64,000 bases of DNA from Serripes groenlandicus. Taxonomy: Eukaryota; Mollusca; Bivalvia; Cardiida; Cardiidae. How positions within the stretch are numbered: the stretch's first letter is position 1; each line of letters starts with the position of its first letter. Shown here piece by piece: positions 21,391 through 33,356 of this stretch. The stretch lies in the NCBI GenBank assembly GCA_031761405.1, contig JASEVX010000003.1, positions 112,845,044 through 112,909,043 of the forward strand, written 5' to 3'. The notes under the pieces were generated by a model. That model was given only the letters and a program-made list of their open reading frames with translations, made no database searches and was not told the DNA's origin. The translations under genes and the position numbers were made by a program.

Positions 21391-22525
21391 TTTTAGCTCA
21401 CCTGTGCACGAAGTGCTCAAGGTGAGTTATTGTGATCGCCCTATGTCCGGCGTCCGTCGTCCGTCGTCAGTCGTCCGTCGTCCGTCGTCCGTCGTCCGTC
21501 AACATTTTCTCCTCTGTAACCGGTGGGTCAACTGGGATGAAACTTCACAGAAAGCATCCTCTCAATGTCCTCACCAGAATTCCTTAAAATTTTCGGGATC
21601 CATGCATAATTCTGGTTTCCATGGCAACGAAATGAAAAAACTTCAAAATTCTTAAAAAATCTTCTCCTCCGAAAGTGTCAGGCCGATTTTCAAATAATTT
21701 TGTAGAAATGTTCCTCGGGTGACCCTCTATCAGATTCCTTCAAGCCATGTTGATTGGTCGAAAAACATGGCCGCCAGGGGGGGGCGGGGCTATTTTTCCT
21801 TATATGGCTATAGTGCAAACTTAAAAAATCTTCTCCTCCGAAAGTGTCAGGCCGATTTTCAAATAATTTTGTAGAAATGTTCCTCGGGTGACCCTCTATC
21901 AGATTCCTTCAAGCCATGTTGATTGGTCGAAAAACATGGCCGCCAGGGGGGGCGGAGCTATTTTTCCTTATATGGCTATAGTGCAAACTTAAAAAATCTT
22001 CTTCTCCAAAAGTGTCAGGCCGATTTTCAAATAAATTTGTAGAAATGTTCCTTGGGTGACCCTCTATCAGATTCCTTCAAGCCATGTTGATTGGTCGAAA
22101 ATCATGGCCGCCAGGGGGGCGCGGGGCTTTTTTGCCTTATATAGCTATAGTGCAAACTTAAAAAATCTTCTCCTCCAAAAGTGTCAGGCCGATTTTCAAA
22201 TAATTTTGTAGAAATGTTCCTTGGATGACCCTCTATCAGATTCCTTCAAGCCATGTTGATTGGTCAAAAAACATGGCCGCCAGGGGGCGGGGGCTATTTT
22301 GCCTTTTATTGCTATAGTGAAAACTTAAAAAATCTTCTCCTTCAAAAGTGTCAGGCCGATTTTCAAATAATTTTGTAGAAATGTTCCTAGGGTGACCCTC
22401 TATCAGATTCCTTAAAGCCAAGTTGATTGGTTGGAAACTATGCCCGCCAGATGGCGGGGCTTATATAGCTAAAGTGAAAAAAAAAATCAGGTGAGCGATT
22501 CCAGGGCCATCATGGCCCTCTTGTT
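21391..22525 (+). mobile_element. Hairpin-tailed tandem-core element, family AGCTCACCTG, copy 1
   Basis: TTTT-AGCTCACCTG start; TCAGGTGAGCG, hairpin AGGGCCATCATGGCCCT (22503-22519) and TCTTGTT end. The core has five units of about 168 bp (starts near 21661, 21830, 21998, 22167, 22334). Resembles HINE/pearl-type non-autonomous elements; no protein. Confidence 0.8.
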
Positions 22526-23111
22526 GTAAATTTTATCCAAACGCGGAATATAAAACCTTAATTGCAGTTTCTTTTGATGCTTTCCTTGGGTTACTTGATA
22601 TTTGTTTACATTTTAGCTCTATTGTGTGTCTGTTTTCAGTGTCAACGATCTCTTTTAAACATTGTCCCCTACAACACAACTTCACCAATTTCAAGCAAAT
22701 TGTACAGGAATATACCTTGTGTGATTTGAACAAAATCTTTAGTTATAATTCTTTTTGATGCAAAAATGTGGTGTTCATTGTTCATTGCATCAAATGGTCG
22801 GGATCATAAAAGAACAATCTTTTAAATCTTCTCCATTGAAAGTAGTCATGATTTTAGAATAATTTCACAGAAATGTTCCTTACATAACTCTTGTTTATAC
22901 TTTTAAGCGCAACTGTTTAAAATATAATATAACAGGAATGTTCCCTTTGATATCATCGACAAAATTGTTCCAAATAAGTTTGATTGGTAAAAAATCATTG
23001 CCCCTAGGGGTTGGTTTCACCGTTACGCCTATATTGCAGATTTATTCTATGTTGGAAAACATTTAATTTCATTGATGAGATTAATTTCTGCCTCTTTAAT
23101 ATTGATCTTTT

Positions 23112-23321
23112 CATTCACCCTTTCCAAGATTCACATGCATTTCAATGTGTATGTAGCAATAATTGAATGTTGCAGCAAGAGGAAAAAAATTGCTCATGAT
23201 GAGCAATTTATATTTGTGCAATAATGTCTTCAACACTATTTAATAATAAATCTTTTGATTATAGAGATCTTCCATATTTCAGTCATCTGTTTCGGATTTG
23301 TCATATTTCGGAAAGGGTTAA
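23112..23321. mobile_element. TTAA MITE, old
   Basis: Right end CGGAAAGGG-TTAA and hairpin GCTCATGATGAGC are clear; the left half is heavily changed. Confidence 0.65.
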
Positions 23322-23582
23322 TACGGGCCACATTATTAGGTTAGCTATGCAGGGCCCAATGGTCCTCTCGTTGAAATATATTGGATAACCTAACTGTAAT
23401 TTCATTTATTCGGTTCTTACACAAAATATTGTGTGACAGTCAATCTTAAGTTTAGCTCTGTTTTCAATAAATCAGTTTATCAATTCAACAAAATCATTGA
23501 AGGAGAATGCAATAAAATTGATTTACCTTTGATTTCATTGTGTAATATAGCTCTTAAAAATATTTATTAAACTTGATTGAAT

Positions 23583-23812
23583 TTAACACTTTCCCTCATA
23601 CCACAATTCTGCAGCAGACGACTTTGAAATTATTTTTAAAAAAAATAGAAAATCTCTAAAATTGAATGGATAACCTATAACCAAAAGTGGAAAACATTGT
23701 GGCAAAAGGAGAAATTGCTCGTTTTGAGCAATTTCTTCTTTTGTCACTATGTTTTCAAAATGCCATCTGCTGCAGAGGCGTCACAAAGCATCTATATGAG
23801 GGAAAGGGTTAA
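23583..23812 (-). mobile_element. TTAA MITE, young type
   Basis: 230 bp, TTAA on both sides, hairpin GCTCGTTTTGAGC. Confidence 0.88.
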
Positions 23813-24642
23813 AGAAGAGCATTTCCTTTTTTTTCTAAATATTGCAGTATTACAGTGAATACACACAATATGGATTGGGTTTATCTATTATAGTTTTGGC
23901 TGGTTGGTTGGATAGATAGCCAAATCAATCCAATTAAGGATGTCTATTCATACTTTCAGACATTTTCAAAAACACTTTCCAAAACACATACACACTGGGA
24001 TACATCTGCAGCTGATGACTTTTGCCACAATCAATGTTTTCGGCACTGTTTAAAAAAGATTTCAATATTATTTGCCTGGATGTTTTCAAAGCTGTCTGCT
24101 GTAGGTTTGTTGTGAAAGGACAGAAAATGAACAAGACTGAAAATATAAATTTTGAGCAGACAACAGTGTTGGAAAATATTTTGGAGGTTGGTTTGAAACA
24201 GCATTTTGATTTAGCTATTGTAGGAGAAAAATAATTGACGGCTTTGAAAAAGAGAATTGACTTTATTCACCTTTACCCACAATATTCGCAAAGGCCGTCT
24301 GCTGCAAAGCTGAAAAATATAGTCCATGAAAAAGAAAGGGTTAAATATATAATAGGATGAACTCAATGCCATCTATAGAAAAAGTATAAATCTACAACAA
24401 ATAATGAGTGAGTGCAATTGACAAAAAAATTAAATCATATTGTGTCTTTGTGTTCACGATATTTGAATGTTTGTCAAAGTTTGACACCTTTGTGGTTGGT
24501 GTGTAGCTATGTTTGCTTTGACGATCGACTCCCAATTTGGTACCACCCTGCAAGAGATGGAAAAATCTATAGTGATGTTCATGCAGCCGACTAGATAAGG
24601 GGAAGAAAACTAATCTTTGCCCCACAATATCTCTCTTATTAC

Positions 24643-24870
24643 TTAACCCTTTCCCTCATACGGCAATTCTGCAGCAGACGACTTTGAACATATTTTGTCA
24701 AAACATAGAAAATCTCTAATTGAATGGATAACCTATGACATAAAGTGGAAAACATTGTGGCAAAAGGAGAAATTGCACGTTTTGTGCAATTTCTTCTTTT
24801 GTTACTATGTTTTCAAAAAGCCGTCTGCTGCAGAGGCGTCAGAAAGCGTCTATATGAGGGAAAGGGTTAA
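24643..24870 (-). mobile_element. TTAA MITE, young type
   Basis: 228 bp, TTAA on both sides, hairpin GCACGTTTTGTGC. Confidence 0.88.
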
Positions 24871-25369
24871 CAAACCCCTATGTTGAGGGTACTCAAAAGA
24901 AATGTCTCATTGAGCCGCTTCTTTTCAGTACCTTCAACAAAGGGTTTTAGGGTTAAAGAAGGATTTAAGAACATGAAAAATGCCCCTTATGTAGAGCCCT
25001 GGTTCGTGTCCATAGATGTTTTGCACCCTAACCCTTTGACTGTTGGACTCGATTATGTGAATAAAAATAAATAGAAATTAAATAGATTTAAATATTTTCA
25101 TAGAGCTGTAATTAGACAGCCATGTAATTGAAATTATAGACTCATTTTCAGTCTCAATATGTCTCTTGTGTGATGGTATAATGCTTATCATTGACTATTG
25201 TCACCTTCCTCCACATAAGGTATACATTTATGCAGTCATTGTCAATGGATTGGCAAGCACAGCAAAACCTATCCTAGATTGTGTTTTAAACCCTTTTAGA
25301 CGGCATTAGGTCTTTGGTTATACGAATGATTATTTAGGGCAGAACGTAGTTTGAAGGGGGTATACTGGA

Positions 25370-26360
25370 ATCAGCCTGTCCGTCAGTCGGTCTGTCCGCA
25401 AAATCTGTTCCGTTGTACTCCTCCTTCAGTTTCTACCTGATTTACTTTATACTTGGCATAAATGTTAATCAGGAGTAGTAGATGTGTAAGACGCAAATTT
25501 CATGTCCCTGTAACCTTCACCTTGACCTCTGACCTTGAAATAGGATTATTTTGTTAAAATCTAATCTCTTGTACTCCTCATTCATACTTGGCATAAATGT
25601 TAATCAGGAGTAGTAGATGTGCAAGACGCAAATTTCATGTCCCTGTAACCTTCACCTTGACCTCTGACCTTGAAATAGGATTTTTTTTGTTAAAATCTAA
25701 TCTCTTGTACTCCTCATTCATACTTGGCATAAATGTTAATCAGGAGTAGTAGATGTGCAAGACGCAAATTTCATGTCCCTGTGACCTTCACCTTGACCTC
25801 TGACCTTGAAATAGGATTTTTTTTTGTTAAAATCTAATCTGTTGTACTCCTCCTTCAGTTTCAACCTAATTTACTTCATACTTGGCATAAATGTTAATCA
25901 GGAGTAGTAGATGTGCAAGACGCAAATTTCATGTCCCTGTGACCTTGACCTTGACTTCTGACTTTGAAATATGATTTTTTTTTGTTAAAATCTAATCTGT
26001 TGTACTCCTCCTTCAGTTTCAACCTGATTTACTTCATACTTGGCATAAATGTTAATCAGGAGTAGTAGATGTGCAACACGCAAATTTCATGTCCCTGTGA
26101 CCTTGACCTCTGACCTTGAAATAGGATTTTTTGTTTTGTTAAAATCTAATCTGTTGTACTCCTCCTTCAGTTTCAACCTGATTTACTTCATACTTGGCAT
26201 AAATGTTAATCAGGAGTAGTATATGTGCAAGATGCAAATTTCATGTCCCTGTGACCTTCACCTCTGACCTTGAAATAGGATTTTTTTTTGTTAAAATCTA
26301 ATCTGGTGCGACATACTCCTTCAATTTCAACCGGATTTACTTGAAACATGGCAAAATGGA
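25370..26360 (+). repeat. Tandem repeat, seven units of about 137-157 bp
   Basis: Units share GTTGTACTCCTCC, CTTGGCATAAATGTTAATCA and GTGACCTTCACCTTGACC. The short units lack the segment CAGTTTCAACCTGATTTACT. A GTCTGTCCG-type lead-in precedes them. Similar to the cores of the hairpin-tailed elements; its own ends were not found. Confidence 0.85.
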
Positions 26361-26994
26361 GCCGTTTTGTGTGGCATCAGCCTGTCTGTTGGTCGGGCGG
26401 TCGGTCCAGATAAAAAGAGCCGTTTTGTGTTTGATATCATCTTAGTATTTCTTTTTGATACTGATATTCAAATTGTCTGAGTCAAAGAATATACTGTGAG
26501 ATATAATATGTGTCAGGGGTTGGGGCGGGGGTATTAATCACCTTTAGTGATAGTTCTAGTTGTCACTGTTTTCATGTTGGCCCAGAAATTATCCAAACGT
26601 TTGGGGAAAGGAGCAATTTCTTCTTATCCCACAATGTTTTTAAAATGATACTTCCAATTATTTAGATACAACATTTTTATCCTGAGTCAATATCAAAACG
26701 TTGACTCCTACATTTTTATAATTTAGTGAACAGTTTTAACCATTTTCCATATACTGATGCCTTTTGATTTAAACATTGTGGCTAAAGGCAAATCAAAAAC
26801 AACACTGCTACATATTTGTTGTATGTGGGAAATGGCTTAGTGAATGATTATTTAGGTCAGATTTGTAATTGTCACTGTTTCCTTGTTGACCTAGAAAATC
26901 TCCAGACTGACTTTAAATGCCTCAGCAGTAGCAGACAACTTAAGAAAAATGACGGGAAAAGGGAGAAATTGCCCTGTCTTTTACCACAATATTC

Positions 26995-27205
26995 TTAACC
27001 CTTTCCCTCAGACGACTTTGAACGTATTTTGTCAAAACATAGAAAATCTCCATGATTGAAAGGATAACCTATGACAAAAAGTGGAAAACATTGTGGTAAA
27101 AGGAGAAATTGCACGTTTGTGCAATTTCTTCTTTTGTCACTATGTTTTCAAAAAGCCGTCTGCTGCAGAGGCGTCAGAAAGCGTCTATATGAGGGAAAGG
27201 GTTAA
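26995..27205 (-). mobile_element. TTAA MITE, young type with subterminal deletion
   Basis: 211 bp; the CATACGACAATTCTGCAG block is cut to CAGACGACTT; hairpin GCACGTTTGTGC. Confidence 0.85.
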
Positions 27206-27373
27206 AATGATACTTCCAATTGTTCAGATAAAGCATTTTTATCTGCAGGCAATATAAAAACCCAGACTTCTGTATTATCATAATTAGGTAAAAAGTTGTA
27301 ACATAATATTTGAAAAAAGTAATGTTCATAAAGGAAAGACCAGGTTTACACAGTTAGGAAGCACATGCTTATC

Positions 27374-27828
27374 TTAAACCCTTTCCCACATACAATTAAT
27401 CTGCAGCAGACGACATTGAAAGTATGTAGGCAAAACCAAGGTAAAGCTCTTAAAATGTAGGTATACCCTTTCCCTCATATGACAATTCTGCAGCAGACGA
27501 CTTTGAACGTATTTTGTCAAAAAATGGAAAATCTCCATGATTGAATGGATAACCTATGACTAAAAGTGGAAAACATTGTGACAAAAGGAGAAATTGCACG
27601 TTTTGTGCAATTTCTTCTTTTGTCACTATGTTTTCAAAAGGCCGTCTTCTGCAGAGGCGTCAGAAAGCGTCTGTATGAGGGAAAGGGATAATTACTGAAA
27701 AGAGTTGAAAATATTGTGGCAAAAGGAGAAATTGCTTGTTTTGAGCAAGTTCTACTTTTGTCACAATGTTTTCAAAAGTCGTCTGCTGCAGAGGCGTCAG
27801 AAAGCGTCTATATGTGGGTACGGGTTAA
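27374..27828 (-). mobile_element. TTAA MITE (outer), interrupted by another copy
   Basis: Left part 27374-27461 (TTAA-ACCCTTTCCC, ATCTGCAGCAGACGAC) and right part 27692-27828 (ATTGTGGCAAAAGGAG to CGGG-TTAA) make one element when the inner copy is removed. Confidence 0.8.
27462..27691 (-). mobile_element. TTAA MITE (inner), young type
   Basis: TATA-CCCTTTCCC to GGGAAAGGG-ATAA; hairpin GCACGTTTTGTGC. Inserted inside the outer MITE. Confidence 0.85.
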
Positions 27829-28066
27829 TTGTCTTTGCTGTTTGCAATCATGCTCTTGAACGTGGCTTTTCCTGTGTCATAGCCAATTTGCCGTCCATCT
27901 TCATTTATCTCTCTGTGTGTCATTATTTAGTAGAATTAGTAAATAAAACCTGTCAAAGGAACAGTAACTTGACATTTTTTCACATTGATTTGAATACTGT
28001 CTGAGAGGTATACATGTACGGTAGTGTGTTTGGTGGACAGTTTTTTAACTAAAATTGATATTAATT

Positions 28067-28293
28067 TTAACCCTTTCCTATATGCAACAACTCCGCACCA
28101 GCCGACTTTGAAAACATACCCTAAATATTTTGAAAACTCCCTTTAAATGAAAATGCAATAATTGAATAGAGTTGAAAACATGGTGACAAAGGGAGAAATT
28201 GCTTGTTTTAAGCAATTTCTTCTTTTGTCACCATGTTTTCAAAAATTTGTTTGCTGCAGAGGCGTCAAAAAGTTTCTATATCAGGGAAAGGCC
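28067..28293 (-). mobile_element. TTAA MITE
   Basis: TTAA-CCCTTTCCT left; right end AGGGAAAGG then lost TTAA; hairpin GCTTGTTTTAAGC. Confidence 0.8.
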
Positions 28294-28410
28294 AGGTAAT
28301 CATTGTCAGAATGTGATCATGATTGTTATATTTTTCTTATGGTTTTTGGTTAAAGTAAGATTTCGGTGCAATGCACGCAACTTCACTTTAATAGGCTTTT
28401 AACACCTTTA

Positions 28411-28630
28411 GTTTAATTGTGGTTTTAGGTTGTGTTCAGCATTATTTCAGTTATATATCACGGAAACGGAACACTTATTCATTATCCCTGGGTAAACAAA
28501 CCAGTACTAGACTAGGAACTATAACTTGCTTATGGGCAGTCGACAATGACAATAGTAAGCGGGCATCGAAGACAGGAAACTGGTTCCAAATCTACCCCTC
28601 TAACCATATGCCCATGTCAGCAGCATTTTG
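28411..28630 (-). mobile_element. tRNA-derived SINE, minus strand, with 9-bp target duplication
   Basis: Same body as the SINE at 1961, read in reverse (CAGTTATATATCACGG, AACAAACCAGTACTAGACTA). ACACCTTTA flanks it at 28402-28410 and 28631-28639. Confidence 0.8.
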
Positions 28631-29297
28631 ACACCTTTACAATATTATAACTATACTGTTAATAACTCGAAACTGTTCATAGTGAGCAATTTTTCCTATA
28701 GCCACAATGATTTCAAAATGTTGCCTAAAGCATAAAACCTTAAAATACCTATGCATGTTGGAAATGGTAAATGAATTCACACTTTATCCAATAGATATTT
28801 TAGGCATTTGCAGTAGACCATGATTTCTAAAACTAGGTTGGAATCTTTAATTTTGTCAGTCTAAAATCAGAATAATTAGGTTTTAGGTCAAAAGTGGTGT
28901 TCTATGCTTCCTCAATATGCATTATGTAAGTAATCTTTGAAAGCAGTTATACCAAGTGTTTTGGAAACTAGATCTGGTTGCATTTCACCATTTAATATCA
29001 TTATCCTTTTCCCTTATAATGTCTCAGAAATCAACATTGTTGAATGATACAAAGTAAAGAACTGGACAAATTAAAACCTATTAGTATTACTTTATACAGA
29101 GATAACAACTTTATGTAAAACGTAGTAATTGATTGCTCATCATAAGCAATTTCTCCTTTTTTCAGAATGTTTTAAAAAGTAGTTGCTCAGAGGCATCAGA
29201 TGTTTACTGTACCGAGAGAACAGTTGAATAGACCTACAGTCTGGCAGCTTTTATGTCATGTTCAACTTTTTTAATAACATATTACCTGATATCCAAC

Positions 29298-29521
29298 CTA
29301 CCCTTTTCCACATACAGATGCTATAATTTATTACTGCAGTAGATGGCTTTCGAAAACATTGTGTCAAAAGGAAAAATTGCTCATAAAAAAGTAAATAATG
29401 AGCCAGTACTCCATTTTTGTCACAATATTTTCAACATTATTCAATAAATGATCTTTCATTTATAGAAAGTTTCCATCTTTTTACCTAGATAATTTTCAAA
29501 GCCATCTGTAGCAGACCACCT
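29298..29521 (+). mobile_element. TTAA MITE, old
   Basis: CCCTTTTCCACATACAGATGC left end; hairpin arms present with an enlarged loop; right terminus lost at the next copy. Confidence 0.65.
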
Positions 29522-29681
29522 TTAACCCTTTCCCACCTGCAGAGGCATTCATGATGAGCAATTTCCCCTTTTGCCACAAGGTTTTCAATTCTATTTACCG
29601 ATTAAACTCTCATTTATGGAGATATTTCACATGTTTTCAAAGTCGTCTGCTGCAGAATTGTCGTATTTGGGAAAGGGTTAA
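29522..29681 (+). mobile_element. TTAA MITE, left arm deleted
   Basis: 160 bp, TTAA on both sides; jumps from the terminal CCCTTTCCCACC to the hairpin loop region, then a normal right half. Confidence 0.78.
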
Positions 29682-29932
29682 AACATCTATACAGAAATAT
29701 GGAAAATCTATAACTGCAAGTTTGATTATTCAGAAGAGTTAAAAACTTTGTGGCAAAAGGAGAAATTGCTTATTCCTTCTTTTTCCACAGTGTTTTCAAA
29801 AGTCATCTAGTGCAGATGCCTCTGTAAGTGGGGAAGTTATTTATAAATACATGAAACTGGCATTAAAAGAGTGCGAAACTGTTGTCATCCATATTGCACA
29901 CTAAGTCTTGCATAATCTACTTTTGGCCATCA

Positions 29933-30118
29933 TTAACCCTTTCCTTCATATAGACACTTTCTGACGCCTCTGCAGCACACCTTTTTGAAAACATAGTGAC
30001 AAAAGAAGAAATTGCTCAAAACGATCAATTTCTCCTTTTGCTACAATGTTTTCTTTTTTTTGACAAAATATGTTCAAAGTCGTCTGCTGCAGAAATGTCG
30101 TATAAGGGAAAGGGTTAG
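29933..30118 (+). mobile_element. TTAA MITE, young type with internal deletion
   Basis: 186 bp; lacks the ATAGGTTATCCATTCAAT segment; core GCTCAAAACGATC has one broken pair. Confidence 0.85.
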
Positions 30119-30662
30119 TCTTTAGAAGCATCCTTGATACTCATATTACTGAATTGCAAAACAAGGGTCCAAGCCAGATCGACTATGCAATACTGATCTA
30201 GATCATCACTGTGACTGATTGCAAATTTTCAAAGATCAGTTTTTGAAAGACATGGCCCATATAGCAGCTAGATGTTTTTTGTTTTTTTCAAAATTACAAA
30301 ATATTACTTCGTTTGTATGGTGTTTTACACGCTTTTAACACATTTTTCCAGTTATCGCGGGGTTTCCTGGTTAAGTAACTAGTTCTACTGGTCAGTTTAT
30401 CCTGACACAAGCAAGTTAATTGTATATGCTAATCCCTAAATCCTGAGCACCCAAGAAGGAAAAATCAAATTGTAGGAAAAGAAGAAATATTCATTTTTGA
30501 TTATGGCTTATTTCTTCCTTTCAGTGGCATCTTTAAAATGTCATCTGCTGTCAGATGTGGGTTATAGCTTGGTAAGGGTTCAATAGAATTTGAATGGATT
30601 GTATGAAATTGAATGGGCTTTACTGTTTAGTGCATACATATTTTCCCTCCAATTCACATCTT

Positions 30663-30892
30663 TTAACCCTTTCCCGCATATAGACGCTTTCTGACGTCTC
30701 TGCAGCAGACGGCTTTTTGAAAACATAGTGACAAAAGAAGAAATTGCTCAAAACGAGCAATTTCTCCTTTTGCCACAATGTTTTCCACTTTTAGTCATAG
30801 GTTATCCACTCAATTATAGAGATTTTCTATTTTTTGACAAAATATGTTCAAAGTCGTCTGCTGCAGAATTGTCATATGAGGGAAAGGGTTAA
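30663..30892 (+). mobile_element. TTAA MITE, young type, near consensus
   Basis: 230 bp with perfect TTAA-CCCTTTCCC and GGGAAAGGG-TTAA; hairpin GCTCAAAACGAGC. Its right TTAA is also the left TTAA of a fragment running to about 30980. Confidence 0.9.
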
Positions 30893-31754
30893 CCCTTTCC
30901 TGGATACAGGTAGATTTTTGATGACCGCGCTGTAGACAATCTGAAGTTACAATGTATTGTAATTTCTCCTTGCAAGTCTGGATCAAAATCATAGATGCAA
31001 TTTTTGAGAAGTAATACTTTTCCCAACAGATATTTTAAAAGTAGATGACACTTAATCTAAAATATACCTGTATTATATGTAAACTGATAATTACGCATTT
31101 TTGTTTATGTCTGCTCTAAGGGTCTGCTTGTTTGCATTACAAAATGGATTCCTGATACAAAGATAATGTTTACAAAATTGTACTTTTTATGACCAAATGA
31201 AATCAAATGATAGGACTGTCAAGTCAAAAGATTATTTGTGAAGCCATACTTTGACAATATCAAATTTTGTATTTACCCTTATCCACATGTAGATTGATTT
31301 AAATGCATCTGCATATGAATACATTGTGGCAAAAAGGAGAGGAATTGCTCCAAATGCACAATTTTAAATTATTTTGTTTACTGCGGAAATCAACCTTAAG
31401 GCTTTTGCCTTTCTGTTTAGATCTAAATGAGCCTTCACATCAATACATTCTTATAAACAGTTTCTATTTGGATCTGATTGGATGGATGTTCAGGCAGATT
31501 TTTTGTTTCCAAGTGTAATGTTTAACAAACTCAAAATGAGTAATTTCTCCTTTTGCCACAATGTTTTCACCTTTATTGAAAATTTCCCATTTATTTATAG
31601 AGATTTTTTACTTATTTTTGTCTGAATAATTTATAAGTTGTCTGCTGCAGATTTATAATATGTGGCAAAGGTTTAAGCTAAAGTTTCTTTTCCAGGAGAA
31701 CCCCTCAAAAGAACATTTTATTGGGTCTACATTTCTTATTGTTTCTATTTACAG

Positions 31755-31972
31755 CATCTCTTGGAACCCTGAGCCCAGCAGCCCATTCACAATTACCAGG
31801 AAACCCATATCTCCGTCCAGGCGGAACCCTGCCTCCCTCATCCTTTTATCCCCCTGGGATGCCCTCTATGATGGGGCGACTACCCCCAGGGGGCCCCATG
31901 ATGATGCCACCTACCTCACAACATCACACCCTCCTGCAACCTCAGGCTCCACCCTCACACAAGGAAACCCAG
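31755..31972 (+). CDS. Gli: Gli exon 6 (Pro/Met-rich linker)
   Basis: The acceptor is TATTTACAG and the donor CAG/GTAGGT; 218 nt, phase in 1, out 0. It completes the Sufu-site neighbourhood (ASLGTLSPAAHSQLPGNP) and continues into a Pro/Gly/Met-rich stretch (GRLPPGGPMMMPP), then a His/Gln-rich tail (HHTLLQPQAPPSHKETQ). It corresponds to the weakly conserved linker between the Sufu motif and the zinc fingers. It lies 14.1 kb downstream of exon 5. Confidence 0.93.
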
Positions 31973-32022
31973 GTAGGTTGATTTAACACTGTTTATGTTT
32001 GCTCTGTCTGCCAGAACGTTTC

Positions 32023-32248
32023 TTAACCCTTTCCATCATACGACAATTCTGCAGCAGACGACTGAACATATTTTGTCAAAAAATAGAAAATCTCTATAAT
32101 TGAATGGATAACCTATGACTACAAGTGGAAAACATTGTGGCAAAAGGAGAAATTGCTCGTTTTGAGCAATTTCTTCTTTTGTCACTATGTTTTTAAAAAG
32201 CCGTCTGCTGCGGAGGTGAGAAAGCGTCTATATGAGGGAAAGGGTTAA
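32023..32248 (-). mobile_element. TTAA MITE, young type, 50 nt after exon 6
   Basis: 226 bp, TTAA on both sides, hairpin GCTCGTTTTGAGC. Confidence 0.88.
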
Positions 32249-32423
32249 AATCATCAGAAATTATTTTTTTGTCAAAAAAGCAATTCAGACAAATAAGCGC
32301 AGAATTGAAAAAAACCATGTGTTAATCTGTTTCAATGATGATTACTTAATGCATTAATTATGCCAATCACTGTCTACTTAAGCATTTCGGGACTGTCTTA
32401 ACTTAAGCCTAAGAATTTTTTTT

Positions 32424-32621
32424 TTAACCTTTCCCACATATAGATGCTTTTCAAAGCCTCTGCTGCAGATTTCTTTTGAAATACTTTGGCAAATGGGAAA
32501 TTACTCTAAACAAGCAATTTCTCCTTTTGCAACAATGTTTTCATCTTTTTTCAGAAATTATATCTCCAATTCAACAAATTTCCCATTCTGCTGCTGATTT
32601 ATTGTATGTGGGAAAGGTTAA
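32424..32621 (+). mobile_element. TTAA MITE, diverged
   Basis: TTAA-CCTTTCCC to GGGAAAGG-TTAA; 198 bp, core CTCTAAACAAGC partly unpaired. Confidence 0.75.
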
Positions 32622-32730
32622 ATCATCTATTAAGAGATAAAGTGGAAGCCAACATGAACATATTTATCGCAAACAGTATATTTAGTCCAAGATGATGCAG
32701 CATGATTTATGTATTGCAATGCATGCCTTT

Positions 32731-33162
32731 TGTTGTGTCACCTGCGTAGCATGGTAGTCACTTAGAAATTACTTTTTTTTTGTCCGGCGTCTGTCTGTCT
32801 GTCCGTCTGTCTGTCTGTCATCACACTTTTTCGACATGTTTTCAAATAACTTTTTTTCTACTCAAAGGATTACATTGAAACTTCTGACAAATGTTTATAT
32901 CAATGTGTGTGATTATCAATGTGTGTGATTAGTTCACAAAAGGGGGATAATCCAAATATGTTTTATATCGGAGTGATTGCCCCTTTTCTGTCAAAAATTT
33001 TAATTTTCAAATTACTTTTTTTCTACTCAAAGGATTGGATTGAAACTTCTGACAAATATTTTTATATCAAAGTTATTGCCCCTCTTCTGTCAAAAATTAA
33101 AATTTTCTGACAAGGCCCTGGCATGTGACACATGTGCTCCAGGGAGCACTCCATTCTAGTTT
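32731..33162 (+). mobile_element. Hairpin-tailed element, family TGTCACCTGCG, copy 1
   Basis: TGTCACCTGCGTAGCATGG start, CTGTCTGTCC microsatellite, two similar interior segments (ACTTTTTTTCTACTCAAAGG), then TGTGACACATG, hairpin GTGCTCCAGGGAGCAC (33134-33149) and CATTCTAGTTT. The CTAG after the hairpin recalls Helitron 3' ends. Confidence 0.7.
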
Positions 33163-33185
33163 AAAATTGCAGTGCATTGCATTAC

Positions 33186-33356
33186 ATAAACCCTTTCCCA
33201 CCAGTAGACGCATTTTGACACAATAGCAGCAGACGACTCTTGAAAACATTTCGACCAAAAGAGCAATTTCTCCTTTGGCCACAATATTTTCAACTTTATT
33301 TAAGGAGATTTTTCAGGTTTTTGTCACTATGTTTTCAACGTCGTCTGCTGCAGATT
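33186..33356 (+). mobile_element. TTAA MITE cut by a hairpin-tailed element
   Basis: Normal from ATAA-CCCTTTCCC to the CTGCTGCAGATTT block, where the element at 33357 begins. TGTATGTGG, expected next in the MITE, appears after that element at about 35011. Confidence 0.7.

Larger units (their letters stand above)
17667..31754 (+). other. Gli intron 5 (14.1 kb)
   Basis: Mostly repeats, listed separately. Additional degraded MITE pieces: 19640-19705, 19876-20062, 20701-20830, 20835-21010, 23967-24122, 24240-24345, 26736-26840, 28670-28775, 29120-29225, 29682-29840, 30450-30580 and 31273-31674 (apparently split by other sequence). A SINE tail is at 19707-19850. In 18180-18650, 19180-19440, 22530-23100 and 24880-25330 I see no identifiable element. 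Confidence 0.8.

Noticed and set aside
21226..21420. Minus-strand proline-rich open frame
   Set aside because: The proline run is the reverse of the 25-G homopolymer; nothing else supports a gene.
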